The notes under the pieces are model-generated. The model was not told where the DNA came from, did no database searches, and was given only the letters and a program-made list of their open reading frames with translations. A stretch of DNA of 64,000 nt from Incurvaria masculella (taxonomy: Eukaryota > Arthropoda > Insecta > Lepidoptera > Incurvariidae), in contig OX335650.1 of the NCBI GenBank assembly GCA_946894095.1, forward strand, positions 5,518,001 to 5,582,000, read 5' to 3'. Shown in pieces: positions 55,438 through 64,000 of the stretch. Numbering within the stretch: the first letter of the stretch is position 1; every line of letters begins with the position of its first letter. The position numbers and the translations under genes are program-made.

Positions 55438-58249
55438 CTAAGTGTCGAAGTCTCTGGAGCTTTGTGTTCTCAAATTAGACAAATATTCATTAACTTTCAT
55501 AAAAAAATTTGACCGTCAGATATCTACCGTTATAGGTTTCAAATATAGCTAGACCATCAACGCATCGAACATCTTTGTGAAATTCCAAAATCAATAGTAG
55601 TTGTATTTAATAATAATAAACCATGGCCACATACGCACTTATGGAACTGAATGCAATCAGGCGTTATCACGCCTTTAAGTTCACGAAAATAATAAATATA
55701 TTATTATTCTTACCAAACTTCTTAAGATATACAATTTTACACATCTGATTATGCAACACACTTGATGTCCCAAGTCGCCCTGACCTGATCATCAGAATTG
55801 ATTAAATTTGAACACATACGAGCACTACTTAAAAACATACTCCAGGTATGGTCTTAGCAAAGATTGGAGCTCGTTACAACGGCCTCACCTTGTGTGTTCG
55901 CCGAAGTTCCCTCAGACCACTTCGCCTCGTCATATTTACATTTGAGGAAACTTTAATTGGAAACTCCACCTTTGCGAGGAGAAAAAAGTTTACACACGGC
56001 CTCCGTTCGGCATTCGCTCGCCTCAGCCGCGACTCTGGTAATCATTTTTGTAGCGCCATTCCAACGTCACTCCTTTCTCATTCCTGGAAGTATTTTCTCT
56101 ACATTGTCGACGATGTTAATCTTGCGCCTTGGATGTGCCAGATACCTACATTGTTTCATCCAGTAGATGCAAACATTGTAACTAGCTAGTATACATAGTG
56201 TTTTGAATTATGCAGGCATGATTTACAAGAAACTAAGATTTACAGGACGGGTAGAGCCTGCATTGGAAAAATAAATCAACCGAATCAAACATATATTAAA
56301 CATGTTTTGTACTACTCTCGTTTAAAAAAAATGATAATTTAGATTACTTAATAATCTACTAGGCTTACCATCTACTAGGAATAAAATATGTTCATTTAAA
56401 TAAGTCTAAGAAGCTTAACATTATAAGCCTTAATTGGCTTACGATTCTTGTCGAATTAAATTAACTCGTATTACTACGTTAATCCAATCGTTAATAATAT
56501 AATTTTTCACATTTAGCAAAGACGCTCGTAGTGTGAAAATATTCAAGAAAAATGTTAATAATTTTATATGAACGATTGAAGGCTCTATTTCATGTCAATC
56601 AAAGTAATAAGGCATTATCTCAAAGTATAGTCTTGTATACTGTCGGCAGGACGGATGCCGTAATCACAGCCTTTCGTGAAGTGACTACATATCCGAAGCT
56701 GTACATGACGTGCGGACAGACAACTTGCTGGAAATAGAAAAATGCCTTTGAGGCAAAGTGCAATGACATGTAATTAGGTTACAGTTTTCCGTTTGAAAAC
56801 TTACATTGTTCGATATACTCCGTTGTCTATTCATTTCATTATTTGAGATAGCATGAGAAAATAATAATTCTTTTTACTACTTTTTTACTCAGGGATGTTG
56901 GTTGGGCCATTTTGACACGTACTATCCGAAATTAGCCGCCGTTATATTTGGCGGGACAGCGCGCACTCGTAAACATACACGCACTTAACAGTACACGCTC
57001 CTTCCCGCTCACCCGCGTCAAGAAAGAAGAGAGCAGCGCATCGACCGCGGAGACGCGCGCCGACGCGCCCACGAACAGAGACTTTTGCAACGGCGTCCGG
57101 GCACGCGCACCCAGAAGAGCTCTTCGCACAAAACCTTTATAATTATCCGCTACGTAACCGCAAAGTGATCTGAACTGTATCCTCATCGAGGCAGATGACT
57201 GAGAAGAGTGTTTTCGTGAGTGGTTGGCGACGGGAGGATTCTACGAAGCGGCGTCCCACAGTCCTGCTCTGCTGCAGCTATCGAAGGCCCTGGTCGTTAA
57301 GGTTGGTCCCTAGTTTTCCTACCAGATGTTAATAGTGTAGAGGAATTCCTGGATGACGATCCCATGCCGCTCCATCAATCCTAACTGCACTATGACTGAA
57401 TTTCTCATTTATTTTATTATTTATTTATTCATTTACTTATTTAGTTGTTTTTACCGTATTGGTTCTGTAGGCAGACATAATATTAATAACAACGATTGTT
57501 GTTTTTTTGTGTTTGTTGTAGAGACAGCACCATAACCACTATGACTGAACATTTTTTTAAAACGTAAACTTAATTTAGTTATTTAGTTTTGTTTACATTA
57601 ATATTGACTGCTTCTCATTGTTATGCCATGCACTGTTCCTATTTTAAATACTTATACTTCTTCTAAAATTGCTATTAAAAATAATTGTGACGTGTAGAAA
57701 ACTGTATCAAATAAATGAACTATGATGACACAAAACTTAGAAAGTAAAACATTTTCTAAACATACAACGTCATCCGTACAAAATCAGTATAGCCGTTTCC
57801 GAGAAACATTGCTCTACAAGAATTGCTCACTTTAAGAATAAGTGTTTAAAAAATAGGTGCAATAGTGTACATTGGAACACCTTCCGCAGACGCTACAAAA
57901 TGGAGTCGGTACCGGATACGCGATAACGAATGCAATTTTCCGTGTCCGTGCACACCGTTTGGGTGGATACGAATCACCCCCGCCGGCCGCTTGGCCGCTC
58001 GCGAAATATTGTCTCGTCTCTTTTACTTTCATATTTTATTCTCAGCTTGGGGGAACTCATATTCATTTAATCTTCTAAACTTAGATGTTCATCTGGAAAA
58101 CAATTTGGTGAAAGCGTTATTAAGGAAATTATTTTAGGTAGTACGGTGTTCATATCTGTTTGACAATTTATCCTTATTCTAGTCTATAATTTATATTATG
58201 GACTAATGCTGCAATGAGGCCCCATGAAACTAGAAATAATTATCGCGAA
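55438..58249. other. Unannotated stretch with GC-rich islands
   Basis: No gene recognised. GC-richer, apparently single-copy segments at about 55855-56040, 56935-57300 (CGCGCGCCGACGCGCCC) and 57890-58015. 57400-57445 is a TTTA-type low-complexity run. Frames on both strands of these islands overlap and share no motif. Confidence 0.35.
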
Positions 58250-58560
58250 GTTTGATAATCGAGATTAAGCAACTCTGCAAGCGTTTAGCTTATGGATGGG
58301 TGACCTTTTTCGACCGTTGAAGCTGGTGGTTGTCCAGATTCTCCGCAAAACTATATGTCCTCAACATCGCATTTTAATGAATTTTGTAGCTATAAAATTT
58401 GTTCTTATTCGACCACGTTTTTATTTACTTGCTTTATTTGTCGTTCTATGTAGCCGAGCAATATAAGGAAGGCCATGGCATGGCACCTAGTTCCCATGTT
58501 AGGCTCATATCATTTAAGTCCACAATGCGGTGGACGAAACGTCGTCGAGACGTAAACAAG
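58250..58560 (+). mobile_element. SINE copy with 5S rRNA-like head
   Basis: Head: GAGATTAAGCAACTCTGCAA followed by TTATGGATGGGTGACC, matching 5S internal promoter boxes (AAGCAAC and GGATGGGTGACC, from memory), then CGACCGTTGAAGCTGG. Body: TATTCGACCACGTTTT, TCTATGTAGCCGAGCAATAT, AAGGAAGGCCATGGCATGGC, ACCTAGTTCCCATGTTAGGC. The start of the body is diverged. Confidence 0.65.
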
Positions 58561-58689
58561 TAAGCGATTCATAACAGTGTCTATCCGAAAACATTTTAAT
58601 AATAATGTGTAACACAGGTGAAAGTCTAAATAAACAATTGCCTACATGGTTTCACTGCATCTTTGAGAATTTTTCATCAAATGAGATTT

Positions 58690-58882
58690 TAACCCCGACA
58701 CCGTCATGGAGCAAGCTCGCATTCATGACGAAATGCACTTATCGAAGTCAGAAATAGAAAGAAAGTACAGGATTGAACCAAGGACCTCTCGAATGATCCG
58801 CTTTATAATAATAATAATAATCTTTATTGCTTCCATACACAGTACATGCAAGGGATTACTTATTGAGTAATGAGCCGCTAAA
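58690..58882 (-). mobile_element. SINE copy with tRNA-type head, split by a LINE tail
   Basis: TCATGGAGCAAGCTCGCATT, CATGACGAAATGCACTTATC, GGATTGAACCAAGGACCTCT before the insertion; TGCAAGG and TAATGAGCCGCTAAACT after it. Confidence 0.65.
58806..58850 (-). mobile_element. LINE 3' tail nested in SINE
   Basis: On the minus strand AATAAAG is followed by (ATT)5-6, a LINE-type poly(A) signal plus tandem tail. Only about 45 bp are present, so this is an extreme 5' truncation or a templated insertion. Confidence 0.55.
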
Positions 58883-59889
58883 CTCACTTCGGTTTGTGTT
58901 GTCATTGCCCTTCTGATGTTTCGGCATCGCCAATTCTTGCGCTAATTAGTTTACATTCGTAATACACACTCCTGAATCCTCACTGTTTCGCTAAATAATT
59001 TCCGACCTATTCTGGTGCATTTACGGATCGAATGTGGATATGGGATATCCATTTCCATATTTTCTTGAGCGATTAATTCGAACACTCATTCCGTGTGGCG
59101 CTGCGATCAATTATCAGAATACCAAAGTGATGTCCACCACTCCCGATTCATCTCGGTATTCCCGGAATCAGGCTCCAGGATGGTGAAACCCGCCGGCCCG
59201 CCGACCGCTGCGGTGCCCCGAGCTGGCGTGTCGTGTACAACACGGCCCCAATTATCAGAACTATCGGGAGCGCGGTGCGGAGCACACAAATTATTCGGGA
59301 TTCGGGAATTCGGCAGGATTCCCGCGCGTGCCGACACCGAGATCGTGGAGCACGGCGGAAGCCAAAAAGCCAATGCTGTAATTTCAGTCATGGCGGTGCG
59401 AATCGATGGAATGTGCATAGATATAATGGGAAATGCTATCCCGCCACAATGAGAATGGTGGATTTCGTATTACCGGAGGTTAGACCCTGATGTCAATAGT
59501 CATAAGGAAAACTAACAAAAGTAGTCATTTGGATAGACGAAATGTGTAATATGTTTTAGTTTCAATTACTGAGGCCATTATTATGTTTCGTGCCAATAAT
59601 TAAAAGTAATTATATAGGCGCATTGTATCATTTCGTAATTTCTTTTTTAACAAATATTATTCACTAGTTTTAATTAAACATGCGAACCTCTACTAAAATA
59701 TTATCTACACTATGGCTAGATATAACCATCTATATTTTATATGGATACTTAAATATAACTGCATTTGTTCCCGCTAATATCGTAAAAGGTAACTACGGGA
59801 TTTGTAATTAGTGATTCGGTATCCAAGGACTGTAGGTCGATTATATTTAGTAATTAAGCAGTACATAAGTCAGGAAGGATCCTAATTAC
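58883..59889. other. Unannotated stretch with GC-rich island
   Basis: 59090-59460 is GC-rich and apparently single-copy, open on both strands (119 and 103 codons). Neither peptide is recognised. The dual openness points to base composition or a regulatory island, not a gene. Confidence 0.35.
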
Positions 59890-60085
59890 TACGGTTGTAG
59901 GGTTGATCTCACCAGCGTTTGTCCGATCGCGTAGAATATGAACGATGGTCGAAGCGGCAATGAAAACTCTCCGTGTTTTTTATCCAGTTAATGGTAGCCA
60001 CCTCGTTCCCATTTATTATGATGGTCTAATATTATGGCACTACGTGTGGTATTAGCGTTTCATGTCCAGTTCAATAAAAAAAATG
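59890..60085 (+). mobile_element. SINE copy, body and tail
   Basis: GTAGGGTTGATCTCACCAGC, GATGGTCGAAGCGGCAATGA, CTCCGTGTTTTTTATCCAGT, GTGTGGTATTAGCGTTTCAT, GTCCAGTTCAATAAAAA. Internally shortened. Confidence 0.7.
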
Positions 60086-60107
60086 TTTTTTTCACGTTTT
60101 TATGCAT

Positions 60108-60205
60108 CTGAACATGAATGGCTAATATAATATACCTGCTCTCATGACATATCCCAACATACCACAAGGGAACTAGGTGTCATGCCAGGACCTTATTTTT
60201 ATTGC
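60108..60205 (-). mobile_element. SINE 3' end, tail to tail with previous copy
   Basis: GAACATGAATGGCTAATATA, ATATCCCAACATACCACAAG, GGAACTAGGTGTCATGCCAG, GACCTTA. Confidence 0.75.
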
Positions 60206-61591
60206 ACGTTAATATAGAAGTTCATATCATGTACCTTGCCAATAAAGAAGTCTTGGCGCTTGGTAGACTCCGTCGTAGATTAGCAAAGCAGCGGACAAGC
60301 TAACAATAAATAATTACCCACAAATCTTCCCGCCAAATAATAGCACGGATACTAAATATAACTTAGCGAAAAATCCAAAATGTACCTCTTTGATATATTG
60401 AGAAATTTTCTTCGGACGCATTTCGCATGCGGCTAGCTGTCGAACCCGAATCGGGAGACTTAAATAAATCGTTTATCCGGCATCCGGGTGTGGCGGAGCC
60501 GATAACTTGCCCCAACTGTCGGATACATAAATAACCTTGTTTAGAGATTTATATATTGCACGTCAGGCGTCTCCGTTCACTCGAATTGACACCCTTTCTG
60601 GAGCGGAGGCTTACAACCATGTCGTCTTCGCTTGGGATTGTCTCGATGTCAACAATAAAGCACAGACGATGGATATGTATTCAAACTCAGAAGAGGTCAA
60701 GTCTTTTTGGTGGCCTACTTTTCTTCTTTTCAGTGGCGAACGGCCAAATTCCAGTGTACACTATAAATTAATTCTACATTTGCTCGAGGGAAATTGGATC
60801 AACGTCAATCACATTTCAATAATTAAAGACCCACGTACTAATACTCGAACCTTACTGAATTCGTTTTTGACGTACGTAAGTCCAGTTTGATTACCAAACG
60901 CTTAAATCAATGCAATGAATCCAAAAGTTCCAAGTTATCAGATTAATTAGACACACATTTCCAACGAAACAAAGGTTTTTCTGGAACAGTTTAAAGTATA
61001 ATTTCGCATTAATATAGCCGGCTAATTGATTTTATTTTGATTTACTTTTTTTTTAAAGAAATATATAAACGAACTGTGATGCACATACTTTTCTGAAGCT
61101 TTAGTCCTTCGGTGAGCAATGTCACTGAAGCCTCTTGAAATCTGAGAAAGGCACTCTAGTGCTCAACGCTTGGAATTAATCCTAAGAAAAGAATCTCCCC
61201 GGATACGTTACAAGATGCGGTGCAGACCAACTCTAGCTTGTTAGTGACTTGGACCATGTAGTAAGAATGCTTCCGAGCAAAGTTCCTGGTAATTCATTGC
61301 TTACTAATAACCCCGACTTGAAAGTTTCACTCCTTACCATTTGCAGCTAACTGCACAACAATTTTGTAGTTAACTGCTGCAGCTTGAGGTACGTAACTCG
61401 TTAGGTGAGTTGGCATTATTGCGTCGTCATTCCACTTGCTGATGAATCCAAGTCCCCCTTTCATGGGTACAGCTACAGATTTTATTTGCACTGCCTGCTC
61501 AAAGCCTATGAAGAATATTCATCCAACCATTCATATTCATAACAGAAATGCCATGTACATATTGTTTTATTAACTTATATTCCTATATAAC
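60206..61591. other. Unannotated stretch
   Basis: GC-balanced near 60410-60540 and 61080-61500, no gene recognised. The 117-codon frame at 60537 has no motif. Confidence 0.35.
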
Positions 61592-61672
61592 ACTTTTTAG
61601 ATTACCGCGGTTATTAAATGTTTAAGTAATTTCGTGGCCTTTCGCGCGGCGGGAGGAGACTTTCTCAGACAA
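61592..61672 (-). repeat. Repeat with GATTACCGCGG...GGCGGGAGGAGAC, copy 2
   Basis: TTTTTAGATTACCGCGGTTA, TTCGCGCGGCGGGAGGAGAC, TTTCTC match 24715-24795 in order and spacing. Confidence 0.6.
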
Positions 61673-62644
61673 CCCATTATTTTTCTGTCTTTGTGTTAAT
61701 ATTAATCTTCTAAATTCGTTTATTAATCTAACATTAAGTGTATAAACACACTTTGAATTCGCATTTTTTCAAAGACGGTTGGACGGACAGACGAAGAAGA
61801 ACCGTCAAAAACTAGATCGGGAGTCGAAACACAAATACATTTATTCTTGTACCTAAAATAATTAATTATAGTCCTTAAAATAAGAAGTATTTTTGTTTGA
61901 AAGCAATCTAAAATAGCTGAAACACATCATATTTCAGTTCGAATTTTAGAAAAATATTGCAGTTGTCTAAGTAAAAAGGCAGGAAAGGCGCCCACACATT
62001 CAACATCGGAATCGAAATCAAGTCGAATAAGGAAAGGCGTGCACCGTAAAACAAGGCTTTATAAGATAATTCACCAGTCACACACATCGAGTCAAGATCG
62101 CTACAGAATGCACAAGTAGAGGCTTCGAAATTTCCACTCTTCTCGTCACCCGCAACCTTTTCACGTTCAAATAGAAAATCCGCGGTATTCTGAAGGCTTT
62201 CCGCAGTCAATCACGAGGCGACGCGCGCGCTCGTCAATGCGCCCCGCCCAGCCGCGCCGCCCGCCCTACACGACGTATCCGCCCGCCGCCCGCCGCCCGC
62301 CCGCGCCCGGGACGCTGATTGAATTGGAAACTTTCTTTCCTTCCACCTGAGCCGGCGACGACGCTGCGCTGGGTTGGAATATTGTGCGAAATGAGCTTTG
62401 CGTGAGGCATCGGCTTAACGTTATGTTGGTGCATTTTGATTTAGAATTATATTTTTTTTTTCTTGCTGAACGAGTGTTCATTTTATTCCCTACAGATTGT
62501 GAGTTGATAGAAAGTTTTGAAGACATTCAAACAAATATGGATGTTTTACAAAACGATTGTTTTACAATTCATGTTATAAGAAGTTATAAGCTTTTTATTT
62601 ACTTACAACCGATGCCATAGAATATAAATCGTTCGGACAGCTTC
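61673..62644. other. Unannotated stretch with strong GC-rich island
   Basis: 62215-62370 is among the most GC-rich parts of the window (CGCGCGCGCTCGTC, CCGCCGCCCGCCGCCCGCCC). It is not repeated and has no supported gene; short overlapping minus-strand frames are composition artefacts. Candidate promoter or enhancer, inference only. Confidence 0.3.
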
Positions 62645-62792
62645 CCATACGATTATATGCACCTTTTCAATGTAGGCGAGCAAAATAAGAAAAGTCGTCG
62701 CTTGGGACCTAGTTCGCATGTGCTGTGTATGATGTGTGTGTATCTGACGGTCATTATGGTATTAGCCATCCATGCTCACTTACATAAATAAT
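62645..62792 (+). mobile_element. SINE 3' half
   Basis: CCTTTTCAATGTAGGCGAGC, GCTTGGGACCTAGTTCGCAT, ATTATGGTATTAGCCATCCA, TGCTCACTTACATAAATAAT. Confidence 0.7.
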
Positions 62793-62874
62793 ACTTTGCC
62801 AACAGAGGAGTTGTAATAACGACCACATACCACATCTACTTCCTTTCGCTTAAGTGGTTCTACTTAATGGCGTT

Positions 62875-63123
62875 CTGGGGGTCCATTCAGAGCAAGAGTG
62901 AGTTCGAGTTCGGGAGTGAGTTAACCTAAAAATAGCTGGGAAATATATTATTATTTAAATAACGGAACCGTTATTTATACTTCCAACGTATTTACGGGAC
63001 AAACCAGATTTTTACCTAACTGTAATGATGTTCTAGAAGTGTGTAAACAGTAACTATTTAAAAAAGTGAGTTGATATTTAGTGGCGAATTCGAACTCACT
63101 CTTACTCTGAATGGACCCCCCAG
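62875..63123. mobile_element. MITE with CTGGGGGTCCATTCAGAG inverted ends
   Basis: Left CTGGGGGTCCATTCAGAGCA continues AGAGTGAGTTCGAGTTCG; the right side, ending CTGAATGGACCCCCCAG, is its reverse complement over about 40 bp with few mismatches. 249 bp and non-coding. A TT is present just outside both ends. Confidence 0.8.
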
Positions 63124-63127
63124 TTCT

Positions 63128-63335
63128 TGCATATCGTTGGAACTCGAAAATATCCCGAATGAGCGAATCCGTTAGCGAAAAGTCCGTTTCCGGCGCTACA
63201 GTCAGTGTATGTATTATCACACTAAAACGTGGATACGCTACTGCCACTATTCAGATGAGGTTCGGTCGCCACTCCTGTACTTCCTTGCTCGATGGGACAG
63301 CTACTTTACAGATCCGCTCGTGCATTTGTTCTTAA
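63128..63335 (+). repeat. Repeat family E, copy 4
   Basis: TCGTTGGAACTCGAAAATAT, GAGCGAATCCGTTAGCGAAA, TTTCCGGCGCTACAGTCAGT, ACTAAAACGTGGATACGCTA, GAGGTTCGGTCGCCACTCCT. Confidence 0.65.
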
Positions 63336-63384
63336 ATGTCACATATCTTTGAATCGCCAAAAAAAAATTTTATTGAACCTGACA

Positions 63385-63755
63385 TTGATGGCTAATACAA
63401 CACAACTTCCGTGATGAAATTTACCTAATACACTAGCTCCCCGAAATAATTAGGTACCATGCCAGGATCTTCCCTTTATGAACATAGCTACTTAGAACTG
63501 GATGGGAAAGGACATTTTTTATTGCAGCTTCGACCATCTTTTTATCCAACCCGGGCGGGCTTAAACCACCTAGTAGAGGAAGGGGAACTACAGTGTAATA
63601 TGGATTCCGAACAATGGAGCAGCTCGCATTCGTGACGAGATGCACTAATCCAACTCTGAAAGTGCGAGAAAGTGGTGCGTGAATGGGGCGAGGATTTGAA
63701 CCCAGACCTCATGTATGCAAGGCAAATACCGCACCAATAGGCTACGAGCCACTCA
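63385..63755 (-). mobile_element. SINE, full-length copy with tRNA-type head
   Basis: The best reference copy. On the minus strand the head (plus about 63752-63690) reads GGCTCGTAGCCTATTGGTGC with an A-box-like start and GGTCTGGGTTCAAATCC with box B. Then come a linker with GTGCATCTCGTCACGAATGC, the shared body from ACTAGGTGG through GCCCGCCCGGGTTGG and CCCATCCAGTTCT, and the tail TATTAGCCATCAATGTC with an A-rich end. About 370 bp. Pol III transcription and LINE-dependent retroposition are inferred from the class. Confidence 0.85.
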
Positions 63756-63789
63756 ATTGCCTACCCTACTGTTACCTAATATACACACG

Positions 63790-63990
63790 GTCCACCGACT
63801 GCCCATTAGAATGGCCAGTCCGAGTTCTCACTTTAAGGAACTCCGAAGTTACGTAAAAACGTCAAACCCCATAAGTTATTAATATGTACTTATTCCATTG
63901 TTTTACTTCTTCAAGCTGTCAAAGTCAAACTCGGACTTCCGATTTGTATGAAAACGCGGAGTCGGCGTAAAGAGCAACATATTTACGGCG
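63790..63990 (+). repeat. Repeat family H, copy 2 (uninterrupted)
   Basis: GGCCAGTCCGAGTTCTCACT, CTCCGAAGTTACGTAAAAAC, TTTTACTTCTTCAAGCTGTC, AAAACGCGGAGTCGGCGTAA. It lacks the GGAC repeat found in the copy at 38290-38770. Confidence 0.65.
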
Positions 63991-64000
63991 GAGGCGGTGA

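Noticed and set aside
55848..56189. 113-codon frame as a gene
   Set aside because: Overlapped by another open frame in the same direction, with no motif; treated as a composition artefact of a GC-rich segment.

Overview
This window looks like non-coding nuclear DNA from a lepidopteran insect (moth or butterfly). It is AT-rich and crowded with transposable-element debris. The lineage rests on recognition: an RTE-clade retrotransposon tail of a type common in Lepidoptera, seven copies of a ~280-bp repeat whose core is a GGAC microsatellite and whose end reads CCGGCCAAGTGCGAGTC, repeats containing CCCGGCTCCGCTCGGGTCA, and CCTAA (insect telomere motif) units. No database search was run. I found no host protein-coding gene I can defend; the few long open frames belong to non-LTR retrotransposons.

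Layout. 1-9 kb: an RTE tail (1233-1622), a fold-back copy of the GGAC repeat (3818-4040), an inverted-repeat MITE (5711-5937) and a GC-rich island near 3.4-3.6 kb. 9-24 kb: many copies of one SINE family, a palindromic MITE (16104-16320) and a compact element in which 57-bp perfect inverted repeats enclose a tRNA-like sequence, bounded by a 13-bp direct repeat (23943-24232). 24-33 kb: paralogous repeat blocks and a ~620-bp near-palindrome carrying eleven copies of CGTATAAT, all in one orientation per arm (31765-32385). 33-40 kb: a broken non-LTR element on the minus strand (34669-36803) abutting an array of 201-bp repeats (36808-37386), plus MITEs and nested GGAC/SINE insertions. 46-51 kb: a nearly intact non-LTR retrotransposon with endonuclease and reverse transcriptase in one 931-codon frame. 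51-64 kb: more SINE, MITE and GGAC copies and several GC-rich, apparently single-copy islands.

How the parts relate. The SINE family is the commonest repeat (about 22 copies or fragments). One shared 3' body is joined to different Pol III-type heads: at least two tRNA-like heads and one resembling 5S rRNA. SINEs normally borrow retrotransposition proteins from LINEs, and LINE remnants are present here, but I cannot show which one served this family. Nested insertions (GGAC repeat inside a SINE, LINE tail inside a SINE, GGAC repeat in a block whose uninterrupted relative lies at 63.8 kb) give relative ages. The window is best read as a long intergenic or intronic stretch with scattered candidate regulatory islands. 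Coordinates of degenerate repeats are approximate to about 10-20 bp.
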